Shown here one piece after another: positions 21,813 through 32,199 of a stretch of DNA of 64,000 bases. Origin of the DNA: Petaurus breviceps papuanus (Eukaryota; Chordata; Mammalia; Diprotodontia; Petauridae). Where the stretch lies: positions 5,191,950 through 5,255,949 of the forward strand of contig JAMXIF010001210.1 of NCBI GenBank assembly GCA_028583685.1, read 5' to 3'. Below the pieces are notes generated by a model. That model worked only from the letters and a program-made list of their open reading frames with translations. It made no database searches and was not told where the DNA came from. The stretch's first letter is position 1. Each line of letters begins with the position of its first letter. The translations under genes and the position numbers were made by a program.

Positions 21813-22470
21813 AGGATTTTCTTGAAGTATGTTTACAGAAATTCTGGAGGAGGGTCTTTGCCGATGTTTTCAGGGGTCCTGAGACTGTTCTGTAGGCAGA
21901 GAGGGAATAGATGAGGACACTGGCAATGTATATTGTGGCTTTGTTAAGCTTTGTCTTTCCAGGAACAGAGATTGCTGAGAACTTGCCTTGGGTCAAGATG
22001 AAGAAAAGACCTCCCCTTGGGTACTGAATGTTGTGATGATATCTTAACCTTGTGCCTTAGGGGTAGATGGCCTTTGTGTCCTCCACTGCCCTTTTGAGAA
22101 GGTGCTTGGTGGTAACTGATGATAATTGTAATTCAGTTGTGATTCAGGGGTGGAGTACTTTGATTTTTGTGCTTTGTGACTGACCAAATGAATGTACTTT
22201 GTTTATGATTGGCAACTAATCTCCAGTTGAATAGAGAGAGAAGACTTTGTGATTGACTAAATGAATGTATTTGGAGTACTTGGGTGGAGTACTTGGACCT
22301 TAGTGCTTTGTGATTGAATTGAGGACTTACTAAATTATTGAGTTACACATGGTGAATGCTGTATTTTGATTTTCTGTGAATGTCTTGCCTTAATCTGTCA
22401 CTGAATAAATGGAGTTTGCTATGTTCATAACCTGAACCTGGAAGTTGCTTTTGCTTGGCTTTATAAGCTC
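21813..22470 (+). mobile_element. unclassified LTR-like segment (fossil)
   Basis: G/T-rich sequence with a repeated 'ggagtactt...gtgctttgtga' motif at about 22151-22190 and 22268-22315, and 'ctgaataaatgg' near 22405. The latter resembles the polyadenylation part of the ERVL-like LTR at 28396. No clean termini or TSD. It could be an LTR remnant or unique DNA. Confidence 0.35.
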
Positions 22471-23205
22471 CAGTCCTATGATATTAAGTTGTTTTTTAAG
22501 CTTTTATTTTTTTTTTATCACAGATTTATTTTACAATACAGTATTTAGTAATGTACAAACTTTTTTAGTCTATCTTCAACATCTGAAGGGCCTTATCATT
22601 TTAAGTGGATATTATTTTATTATTTGTCAACACTTTTCTAATTGCATTCACTGTGAAGTACCATAAAGTAACTTTTGTGAAATATCCTCAGGGGTGTGTT
22701 AGCATATACATTTATATGGTTATTGGAAGGAATGAATTAAGTAAAGCTCATTAGTTAAAATTCTCATGTTGTTTCTGCATGCATACCCAACAACTTACTA
22801 TAACCAACCATTTTCAAACCAAATTGCTATTTTATTTATTAAATTTCTGGAGGTGTCCAGATTCAGGCAGCAATCCTGAATGCCTTTACTCTTCACCAAT
22901 AAAATATGTATGAATATATTGGTTGGGGGAAGAGGCAGAGAAGGATATACAAAAAGCCCTCATATTTTCAAGTTACTTTCAATATGTAGTTTACCCACTT
23001 CCTCATATTTAGTTTTTGTAGAGTATCTGTAACAATCTTTCTTTGTTGTTAGCATTTTATTATACACTTTTTGCAAATGGAAAAATCCCAAGGTAAAGGG
23101 CAAAAAAGTGATTCACAGTGTTAGGAAAGCTAAACTGTATTATTAGGAAAGCTACCATGTCACTCCTTGTTGGTATGATTCACTGTTTGATTCTCACTTA
23201 GCTTC
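22471..23205. other. unique AT-rich sequence
   Basis: No gene or repeat recognised. Confidence 0.5.
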
Positions 23206-23211
23206 TATTTT

Positions 23212-23422
23212 AGGATTTCTTAACCTAGGAATCCATGGATAGATTTCAGGGAATCCATGAACTTGGAAAGGACAAAGAATACATTTTAATTTTCAGTAAG
23301 ATTTGCTTTCCTATGTATTTTATTTTATATTATTCTGAGAAGGGACTCATATGCTTCACTAGATTGCCAAAGGTGTCCATGAAAGAAAACAAAACGAAAC
23401 ATTTTCAGAATCCCTGCTACCA
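23212..23422. mobile_element. hAT-like non-autonomous DNA transposon (MITE)
   Basis: The left end 'taggatttcttaacctagga' and right end 'cagaatccctgct' resemble the caggggttcttaacc-type inverted ends of mammalian hAT MITEs. Inside are 'atccatggatagatttcagg' and 'tgccaaaggtgtccatga', both typical of the family. The 77-codon frame over it is fortuitous. Confidence 0.65.
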
Positions 23423-25585
23423 TGTTATTGAAGCAGAGGGTTCATTCATGTGGCACAAGGACCTTTAAAGGAGGGTGATTGTGGGAACCTTCTCTTTTTC
23501 ACATTTTCCAAGTAAACTGCTAAATTTGATCTTTTCTTGACCACTCTCCAAACTTAATTTCTATTTTTTAAAGCACCGTTTTAAAGGAAACATGCGTTGC
23601 TTATAGTTAAGTTGGGACTGAAAGTTTTACCACTGGCTATTGTTGTATTATGTGATGATGAATTTCCTCAGTTAGAACTTCAAAACTTAATCTAGCTTCT
23701 TTATCAGTCTATGGGCTGTAGGAAGGTGAGGGCAAAATATCTCGGGGAGAACTCATTAAGTAACTATATTCTTTTCCAAAACCGTTATTGGAGGTGGCTA
23801 AGATGTAACTTTTGAGAGGAGGGGCACTAGCTACTAGAATGATTTCTCCACTCTTCAAATTCCCTTTCAACCTTCTGTCTTTGGGATAGAAAGCAAATGC
23901 TTTTAGGAAATTGGGAAACAACTTTGGAACAGACTCATTTTCCAAAACCATTGCCTATAAAGATGATTCCAAACCTTGTTACCCCAGCTCCATAATTTTC
24001 AGACTTTGGCATTTAACATGTAGTAGAAGCTTGTGTTCTGTTTTTAAAATATGCTTCTTGATTTTTGTTTTATCTTATATACAGAGTATTTAATTTCCAA
24101 TCCTTATTTCCTCTTAGAAAATTCTTTCACTCATCAACTCCTTTGTCTTATAGACTGGTTATTATTCTTGTGGTTTTGTGCAGTTACTTCATATTTTTCT
24201 GGGCCAAATTTTCCTCATGTGTGGAGCCAGAGAGTTGGGATGCATTATATTTACCCCAGGGTACTACAACTGTATAGCCTATCTCCAGGTTGCTCTATTC
24301 AAAACAAAACAAAAGCCAAAATAAACCAGGATATAAATCTCTATGGTAGGATTAGGGTCAATCCTTATCCTTTTGTTCATTTTTTTTTCTTTTCCACACT
24401 CCCCAGTTCCTCCCTCTTTTCAATTGTGGTTATAGGGAAGAGAAGAATGATAGATGGAGGAAGGGTGATCTAAGCTCTGCTTTCTAATCTTGGTTGAGAG
24501 GATATCACCATGAACACCCTATCCCCAAAATTACTGAGGATAAGACTCATCCTAACCCAGACTTCTTGCTTGAATTATAAATATGTTTGGCTACTTGCCT
24601 TAGTGTCCCACCTTTTTTTGTAGCAACTATTCAGATTTGAATGGATATGATTCCATATAAATAACATGTCTAATATTATCTGTCTTACAAGTACCAAGAA
24701 GAGGCAGATAGAAGACATGTCAGGAATACAACTTATCTATAGTAGATAATATACTTATAAAACTGAATGCATGCTTAAATTTTAGGCTAGAATAAATTAC
24801 TTTGAGCATTAAAAAGAATCCCTTATTGCCATGGGATTCATAGAGATGCAATGTCTTTTTAAAGTTTGGAGAGAGAACATTACTGACATAGATGGTCAGC
24901 TTTCCAGAATCCAAGTGAGCACACCATGACGATTTGTCATACCTAATGAATGCATACACCTTCTGAGGGTTAATTTATTCTTGGACTATCCTAGGCCAAA
25001 TCATGTGTCCTGGGTCTTGCATAGTTTCTTACAAGTCTATGAAGCCCAGAATTACCTTGCAGATGGAGGAGATGCACCCAGGGTAAAATGGATTCCTTCT
25101 ATGACCATTTTCATCATAATATCTAAAACTACTGAAGAACGGAATCTTTCTCAGCAATCTAGTACTTTTCAAGGAGCCTGGGTGTACCTTGGTAATGTCC
25201 ATGAATTTTGCCAAATAGATCTGAAATGTGTAACTGCTAGTTAACATATCTCTAAAAATTACTGACTCAACCAACTTCTTTGGAAGAATTTAGCACATCA
25301 TTTTAATTTGGGATTTATCACATTTATAATTATCAAAATTTGTGAATCACCCCATTAAATATAATTTTCCTTTCAAAGAAGATGATTCACATATTAAACC
25401 CATATAAAAGACTGAGGTTTTTTTTTTCCTTTTTATCTTTGTCTACTATGGAAATTATTTTAGCCTTGACAAATGTAAATGTTTTGCTCCTAAACATGTT
25501 GAGTCAGTACCACTAACCTCACTGAAAGTCCATTTTTCTGTTTTTGGTTAAATAATAGGATGACTGGTGATGTTTATAAGTAGAC
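23423..25585. other. unique sequence
   Basis: No repeat family recognised in about 2.1 kb. Several open frames of 60-140 codons occur (the longest at 24051-24473), but they are hydrophobic, T-rich and lack motifs. Possible location of conserved non-coding DNA. Confidence 0.5.
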
Positions 25586-25589
25586 TGCC

Positions 25590-26440
25590 TATATTAATGC
25601 AATTACCACCTCATTCAGGGCTTTCATCTGGGCACCATTACCTTGCTTTTATACATACTCAATCTTTATTATCCCAACTATTTTCTATCCACTTAGTAAG
25701 ATGCTTAAAGGTACCTTCACAGTATCCTTCTTGTCCATCCAGTTATCATCCCAGATTTCTCTTCTGTTCCTTCTTTGAAAAATTTCATTTAAAAGTTGTC
25801 AACATGTGGCCTCTGCTCAATTAGTAACTATCATCAATTTTTTCTGAATGAACTTCCTACCTGACATGTCCAAAATAGATTTTCCCAAATTTTACATCAA
25901 ACTAATTCCTTATAACTAGCCTCTCCCCCTCTAATATCTCTCTCTTTCCAATGTAATTTCACACTACAGCTTCATCTCCATTATCCATAAATTTGATTGT
26001 ACAATCTTCTTCTCCAATCACTTCCATGGTTTCCTATTGCCTACTGGAAAAGTCCCATCTCCTTAACCTGGAGTCTTCCTAGTTTTCCAGTTATTTCTCA
26101 CACTGTTCCCTTCATGTATACTTTATACTCCAGTTGGACTAGACACTGTCCTTTGTACAAGTTTTCTGCAACATTGCCTTTCTTCATACTTTCCCCTATA
26201 TCTGAAACATCATTACTCTTACCTTAACTCTACCATGTGAAATAATCTTATCGATTTTATTCTCTATTCTATTTAATTGTATAATATTGCATGGAACACA
26301 GTGTATAATTCTTTCTGGAATCCATGAAAGCAGGAACTATGCCTTAGCTATCTTTGTTTCTCTCCCCGAACTTAGCATAAGGTTTATACTTGCCACGGTA
26401 CAGGTACTTAATAGATTGCCTTCTGAATAAATGAACTTGC
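25590..26440 (+). mobile_element. L2 LINE 3' region
   Basis: 'cacttccatggtttcctatt', 'ccttaacctggagtcttcct', 'cttcatactttcccctatat', 'gaaagcaggaactatgcctt' and 'ggtacttaatagattgcctt' give the L2 3' UTR in order. Positions before about 25900 are less certain. Confidence 0.75.
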
Positions 26441-27404
26441 CAGTAAAACTAAGACCTCAGATGTCTGTAAAAGGGTTACATGAGTATATAGATGTCAGTT
26501 TTCTTTTTAAGAGATTAAATCAATGGATTCCTTTTAGCGGGAAACTTCATTCTATAAGAATATACATGTACCAAATACAATTATAAATGGGGGCATTCAC
26601 TAAATATACTTCATTTCATGATATGTTGCCTCACAACTGTCTGAAAGAGAAACTGATAAGGTCTCTTGATAGAAAAGAGATAGGAAATGAAATCTGAAGA
26701 ATAAAATGTCTACCCTTGCATTTATTTGGGATTCATATTGATCCAGGAGCCATTCAAGGTCAAAATTCAGATTAAGATTTCTAATAAGAACAGAATAGAA
26801 AGGTGACAGTAGAGCCCAAAACTTCATAGTATTTACTTTGATAGGCAAAAAGGGAGAGGGAAAAGTGACATTTTTGATCCCCCTCCCTTTTTTAGTATTG
26901 CCTGAATAACAGAGATGCTTACATCAAAGTATGCATATGATTAGGAACAGGTAGGTCTTCAAAAATAGGTGTGTCAATTTACTAATCACCATGTTCATCT
27001 ACCTAACAAAGTATTTACCAGTGATTTAGAGTATCAGTGGTTCTCAAATAATCAAAAATAAGATACTTCATAGATGAGTGAACTTAGAAGAAGAAACTCA
27101 TGGGATACAGTTCAAGAAAGTGTTCCATAGAGGGATCATGGTGAATTCATAAGCTCCATGGTGTTCTAGACTTTTTCTTAGAAACATTTGTGAATATTGT
27201 TGTGTGCAGGAAATTTCAGATGAGAGATACATTATAGGTTATTCTCAATATCAATAATATTGATATTGAGATAACACCAGATAATTAATTGTAGTGCCTT
27301 GTCTTTGTAAAGGCAAAGATAAGAGAAGGAATGTTATCTGTGAAAAAGAACCAGGTCAGTTTGGCTGGCCTGTAGAGAAAGTGAAGGGGAGCAAAGTTTA
27401 ATAT
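26441..27404. other. unique sequence with a perfect hairpin
   Basis: No repeat family recognised. At 27244-27270 there are two 12-base arms, CTCAATATCAAT and its exact complement, separated by three bases. Confidence 0.5.
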
Positions 27405-28235
27405 GTTTGGAAAGATCAGTGGGAACGAGACTGTTAATGCTAAACAAAGCAATTTTTACTTAAACCTATAGGCAACAGGAATCTACTAGAGCTTGTTAAT
27501 GGAAGAATGACAGTCAACACTGTATTTTAATAACAATAATTTGGGAGGTGTGTAGAGGATAGCCTAGAAATGAGGAAGTCTTGCAACAGGAAGGGAAAAC
27601 TAAAGGCTATTGAAATAGGTGAAGCAAGAGGTAATGAGGGGGGTGGCTAGGTGGTGCAGTGAGTAGAGCACCAGCCCTGGAGTCAGGAGGACCTGAGTTC
27701 AAATCTGGCTTCAGACACTTAACACAAAAACTAGCCATGTGACCTTGGGCAAGTCACTTAACCCCAACTGCCCTCCAAAAAAACCCCCCAAAAAACAAAC
27801 AAAAAAAAGAGGTAATGAGGGCTTGAATTAGGACCATGTATGACCATGTATTTCTGAGTTGAGCCAAATGTGAGAGGTGTTGTGAAGATAGAATCAACAA
27901 GACTTGGCAACTGATTGGATATGGGACTGTGTAGAGGGCAATACAGAGATGAGGATGGCTCTGAGGTTGCAAATGTGGGTGCCTATAAGGATTTGGTACT
28001 ACTTAAAAGAAATTGAGAAACATCTGTTACTGGATAAATCAGGAAGGATGCTTTTCAGTTTCACATAGGTTGATTTTAAAATAGAAGCTCAGCAGAAATG
28101 TGTATACATATAAGGGTCTGGACTTCATAGTAGAGACTGGTTAGATGTATAGATTTGGGAGTTATTTACCCACAGGTAAAGAAGTTATGTATATAGGTAA
28201 GGTCACTGAAGGAAAGAGCACAGAGAAGATGCTTT
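27405..28235 (-). mobile_element. L2 LINE, RT/3' region, minus strand, split by WSINE1
   Basis: Antisense L2 text: 'ataggcaacaggaatctact', 'ttgaaataggtgaagcaaga', then after the SINE 'aagacttggcaactgattgg', 'gatggctctgaggttgcaaa'. The halves join exactly across the SINE target duplication. Confidence 0.8.
27641..27807 (+). mobile_element. WSINE1-like SINE with perfect 14-base TSD
   Basis: It runs from 'gggtggctaggtggtgcagt' through 'gagttcaaatctggcttcag' and 'cttaaccccaactgcc' to a mixed A/C tail. AGAGGTAATGAGGG flanks it at 27627-27640 and 27808-27821. The perfect duplication suggests a comparatively recent insertion. Confidence 0.96.
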
Positions 28236-28254
28236 ATACTTTAGTCAAATGGAC

Positions 28255-28960
28255 AGTTCTACAGATCCATCATGTGCTTTCTCCTGTCTCAATCATTTTT
28301 TTCACAACTTTCCTTACAACTGGAATAATTTCCTTATCCCTCCCTAGTCAATGAATTTCTATACATTCTTCAAGACCCCCATCCCTTGAAGTCACTGTAA
28401 TGGTGACAGGAATTTGAAGATCTTCCCTGCCCTTTAATAGGCTGATTGTAATCACATAGAACCTGTGGTGGGAGGAGTTTGCTGAATGGGTGGAGCAGGG
28501 AGGGGGGAGCAGGAAATGAGTCAGAGAAGTTAGTTCCAAGGGAGAGAGAGGACACAGGTAAGGAGACAGATGGCATTGTGTTTGTTTGTGGGAAGAGGGG
28601 AAGACTTTGGGATGGTGTTGCTTCCTGCAGTGATAAGTTATATTAACTTCTTTGTTGCTATGATGGATTTGGCTTTCTGGTGTTGGGATCTGATTTTCTG
28701 GTGTTTGGAGTTGGCTTTCTGGTCTGAATAAATGGTTTCTTTTTGTCTTCTATATAGTAAGTTTGTTATATTTTGTGATTCAGAACTATGAAGGCATATT
28801 CATAGATGCTGTTGGTGCTGTAAATATTGCCTTGGTAATACAGCCACCTCTCCCACAAACTATTGTCCATAGCCAAAATAATTTTTTCTTCCCTCTGAAA
28901 TTTTATATGATGTTTTGCCTCTTACATAGGTATTATCCTATAATGATAGTTAGCACATGT
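28255..28960 (+). mobile_element. L2/L3 LINE 3' fragment, split by an LTR
   Basis: 'gaatttctatacattcttca' followed by 'agacccccatccctt' lies left of the LTR. 'ccctctgaaattttatatga' lies right of it. Both suit the L2/L3 3' UTR ('cttcaagacccagctc...'). Diverged. Confidence 0.5.
28396..28842 (+). mobile_element. solo LTR, ERVL-like family (fossil)
   Basis: It begins TGTAATGGTGACAGGAATTT and ends CTTGGTAATACA. Flanks GTCAC and GCCAC form a 5-base TSD with one mismatch. 'ctgaataaatgg' is a likely polyadenylation signal region. Same family as 17401-17972 and 37361-38003. No internal retroviral sequence. Moderately old. Confidence 0.82.
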
Positions 28961-29887
28961 TATCCATATGGGTAATATAATGGACCCTCAGATCCACGTA
29001 TCCCTTTGATACATTAGGGATTTAATATTAAATGAGAAGTTTGAAATTCCATCTTAACTGCTCTGAGCTCCCAATTGGGAAAATCCTTAACATTTAAGCT
29101 CAGATTTGTTTCTCTGCCCTAATTTGTATTTACTAATTGTAATTGTAAGCACTAATTCCTAGCCTTCTAGAAGTTGAGGAGAACTGCAGGTTACAGGAAA
29201 TGTTTGGGTAAAATATGCAACACAGTATATAACACTATGTTAATAAATAGGCAATAGGAGCAAAAGTTGGGGAATGAGTAGACCTTTCTTTGGAATTTCC
29301 CTCTGTCCTTGAGGAGATGGGTACAATTAATGATGGCAGCCTGAGTCTTCTCTTTGATCCCTTCCTTCTTAGCCACGAGTCAATCCTGTTTTCTCTATTT
29401 TCTTTCACCAATTGTTCCTGCTCTGCTAATTCTTTCCAGTTCAGCTCTTGATGTCTGAATTCCTTCTGCTCCAATGTCAGACTCTCAAAATCTCTGTTTC
29501 AGAACTGAGCTGATACTTCACCAATGACCTTCAGACAGCATGAACAAGTTTTCTCAGTTAATCCAAGCACTCTTCCTGGCAATGTCACTCTAGTTTACTG
29601 AAGACTTTTTTTATATTTAATCTAAAACCTGTGATTGGATGAGACTTCTTCTTATCTGGATCTGGTGCCAGGACATATCATCTTATAATTTGCTTTAGAT
29701 GGGGTAGAGTGACATAACTGATTTGCTCAATTGATTTGTATCCTTATATATGCACTGATTAGTATTAAAAATTTTATATCCACATCTTCATTCTCTAACA
29801 GATTTGTATATTCCTTAGAAAGGAGGGGGAACTTTTTAACAATTCAAGAGCATTTTGACAAATATTTATTATGTTTGGATCATTAAC
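28961..29887. other. unique sequence containing one charged open frame
   Basis: No repeat recognised. The minus-strand frame 29235-29474 (79 codons) is Lys/Glu/Arg-rich with KELAEQEQLVKENRENRID near its start. That is unlike the hydrophobic chance frames elsewhere. I do not recognise it. It could be a pseudogene scrap, an exon or chance. Confidence 0.4.
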
Positions 29888-30068
29888 CTCTCATTTTTTT
29901 TTGCCTTTTTGGAGGGCAATTGGGGTTAAGTAACTTGCCCAAGGTTACACAGCTAGTTTTGTGTGTGTGTGTGTGTGGATGTTAAGTGTCTGAGGCCAGA
30001 ACCGAACTTGGGTCCTCCTAACTCCGGGGCCGGCACTTTACTCACTGTACCATCTAGCTGCCCCCTTA
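29888..30068 (-). mobile_element. WSINE1-like SINE, minus strand
   Basis: Reversed order: 'ggcaattggggttaagtaac', 'ttgcccaaggttacacagct', 'gtctgaggccagaaccgaac', 'tgtaccatctagctgccccc'. An internal (GT)n run at about 29960-29978 is expanded within the element. Confidence 0.92.
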
Positions 30069-30106
30069 TTTTCCTTTATAAAAGTAGTATTAAAAGTCAT
30101 TTAGGG

Positions 30107-30268
30107 GGGTGGCTGGGTGGCACAGTGAATAGAGCACTGGCTCTGGAGTCAGAAGGGCCTGAGTTCAAGTCCAACCTAAGACACTTAACACTTACTAGCC
30201 ATGTGACCTTGGACAAGTGACTTAACCCTAATAGCCCCTCCAAAAAAAAAAAAGAAAAAGAAAAGACA
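30107..30268 (+). mobile_element. WSINE1-like SINE with perfect 16-base TSD
   Basis: From 'gggtggctgggtggcacagt' to 'gacttaaccctaatagcccc' plus an A/G tail. TAAAAGTCATTTAGGG flanks it at 30091-30106 and 30269-30284. It lies head-to-head with the minus copy, about 38 bases away. Confidence 0.96.
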
Positions 30269-30284
30269 TAAAAGTCATTTAGGG

Positions 30285-30905
30285 AAAAGGACATATTTGT
30301 ACAAAAACATTTATAATACCTCTTCATGTGGTGACTAAAAATTGGAAATTGAGGGGATGCCCATCAGTGGGGGAATAGTTGAAGAAGTTGTGGCACATAT
30401 TGTGATGGAATTTTATTGTGCTATAAGAAATGAAAAGCAGGATGATTTCAGAAAAAAAAAACCTAGAAAGACTTGTATAAACTGATGCAAAGTGAAGTTC
30501 ATAGAACCAGGAGAATACTGTACATAGTAATAGCAATATTGTATGATGAAGAACTGTGAAGGACTTAAGCTATTCTTGACAATACAATAATCTAAAACAA
30601 TCCCAAATAACATGATGAAACATGCTATCCACCTCCAGAGAAAGAATTGCTATTATCTGATACAAACTGAAGCATACTATTTTTCCCTTTTTTCTTTCAT
30701 TCTTTTTTTGTTATTTTTTGAGTCTTCTTGTACAAAATGTTTTACACAATTACAAATGTATAACTATATATGATTTCTTACTGTCTCAGGGAGGAGGGGT
30801 AGAAGAGGGAGGGAGGGATGGAATTTGGAACTAAAAAAACCCACCTAAATGTTAAAAATTGATTTCACATATAATTGGGGAAAATAAAATATTATTTTTA
30901 AAATT
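30285..30905 (+). mobile_element. L1 LINE, ORF2 end and 3' UTR
   Basis: 'ggaaattgaggggatgccca', 'ttattgtgctataagaaatg', 'ccacctccagagaaagaatt', 'caaactgaagcatactattt', 'ggggaaaataaaatattatt'. This is the L1 3' end also seen, longer, at 59220-60522. 5' truncated. Confidence 0.9.
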
Positions 30906-31504
30906 CATTTATTATTATGTATATTACCTAAGTTACCACTATATAATGTAGACACTCAGAAAAAATGTTGCAAGTTCAAAGCACTTTGTGTGCCAGCACC
31001 CACATAAAACATACAACCTTTTCTCAATGTGCTCACTTTCACCAGATAACCAATGAATAAATAATAAAAGACATTTAATCAAATAGCATTGCTAATAAAC
31101 ATACAGAGAACCACTGTTTTCAGATCACCCAACTATGTATGGTATACATGGAGAGAAATATAATCTCACCCTGTCACATTTCCTACCTGTGTGACATATG
31201 ACCAAGGTTCACTCCTGGAAGGCACACACTTTTAACCAATGTGCCCAGGACAACTCCCGTTCTTGCAGCAGTTGAGCTGATAGTGTTCACTGATGATAGC
31301 AGCACAACTCTTTTCTGCTCTCTGCTAGGCATTATGTCTCTTTGTTGGGAATCACATCTCTACTATACATCACATTGTGTTTGCTGAGTGTGTCTAAAGT
31401 GTTCCTGGTTGCTGAGCTGCTTTCTACTACAATCTATTGGGTTTCTGTTCTTCAGGGTCATTTGCACAGTGGCTAAAAAGCTTTTCACTTAAGGGCAGAG
31501 TGAC
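30906..31504. other. unique sequence
   Basis: No repeat or gene recognised. Confidence 0.5.
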
Positions 31505-32055
31505 ATTCATTTAATGCATTTGCTAAGCACCTACTATGTATGGCATAGTGAAAAGAATATATTGCCTTTGGCATTTGGAAGACACACACTGAATTCTCCT
31601 GATGGGGTGATGGGACCTGGACCCCTAAAGGAAAAGACCATGTCTCTGGAAGCAACCCAGTCCCTGAATTTCCTCATACATTCCAGTAGCCCAGATCACT
31701 GGTGCCTCTGCCCAAGGTATCTGGACCACTCCAAACTACTTACCACTCCTTAATCCCACCCACAACTTTTCACTGTCTCTTCTGTATATAAACATCAGTC
31801 TCATCATTATTTCAAAGGTTCCTTAAGAGTCTTGCCTGCTTTATTGGCATTAAAATGAACTTTGTCACTTGACTGGAAGACAGTTTTAGCGTGTGAATTC
31901 ATTCTAGGCAGATGCCAACCTTTATCTTGACATTTTGGGATCCCAGCACCCCTACACTGTGTCACTCTCTCCCATTATTGCCTGAGTGACCCCAGACGAG
32001 TATCTTAACCTCTCTGAGCCTCAAGCTACTCTCTAAGGCTGTTTACTTATTCATC
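31505..32055 (+). mobile_element. L2 3'-end scrap (minus) and MIR-type SINE (plus), split by an LTR
   Basis: 31505-31545 is a short reversed L2 3' end ('gctaagcacctactatgtat'). 31546-31599 resembles a MIR head ('tggcatttggaagacacaca'). After the LTR, 'cctgagtgaccccagacgag' and 'ttaacctctctgagcctcaa' resume the MIR at about 31970-32055. Confidence 0.6.
31600..31964 (+). mobile_element. solo LTR of a second type (fossil)
   Basis: It begins TGATGGGGTGATGGGACC and contains a likely TATA box (TCTGTATATAAACATC near 31780) and 'ttattggcattaaaatgaac' downstream. It ends near CACTGTGTCA. The host MIR resumes right after. Flanking CTCC/CTCT could be an imperfect 4-base TSD, which would fit ERV1, but termini are uncertain. 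No internal region seen. Confidence 0.6.
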
Positions 32056-32089
32056 CATCGTTATTTGGTTTGCCCAATCACAGGTTATT

Positions 32090-32195
32090 GAAATCTGTGC
32101 AAGGCCTTGTAAACTGAGGAGGATGCAAAAAAAGATACCAAGATATAGGCTCCATACTCTCAAGGAGAATAATATACATTTAATACTATTTCATT
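32090..32195 (-). mobile_element. L2 3' end fragment, minus strand
   Basis: 'gtgcaaggccttgtaaactg', then 'aaaaagataccaagatatag' and 'ctccatactctcaaggagaa' resemble a reversed L2 3' UTR ('ccctgccctcaaggagctta'). Confidence 0.6.
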
Positions 32196-32199
32196 TCCA

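Noticed and set aside
24051-24473. 140-codon hydrophobic plus-strand frame
   Set aside because: T-rich DNA gives hydrophobic chance frames. Two overlapping frames are also open here, and no motif or conserved pattern is visible.
27244-27270. Perfect 12-base hairpin as an RNA gene
   Set aside because: AT-rich, too short for a microRNA precursor and without supporting context.
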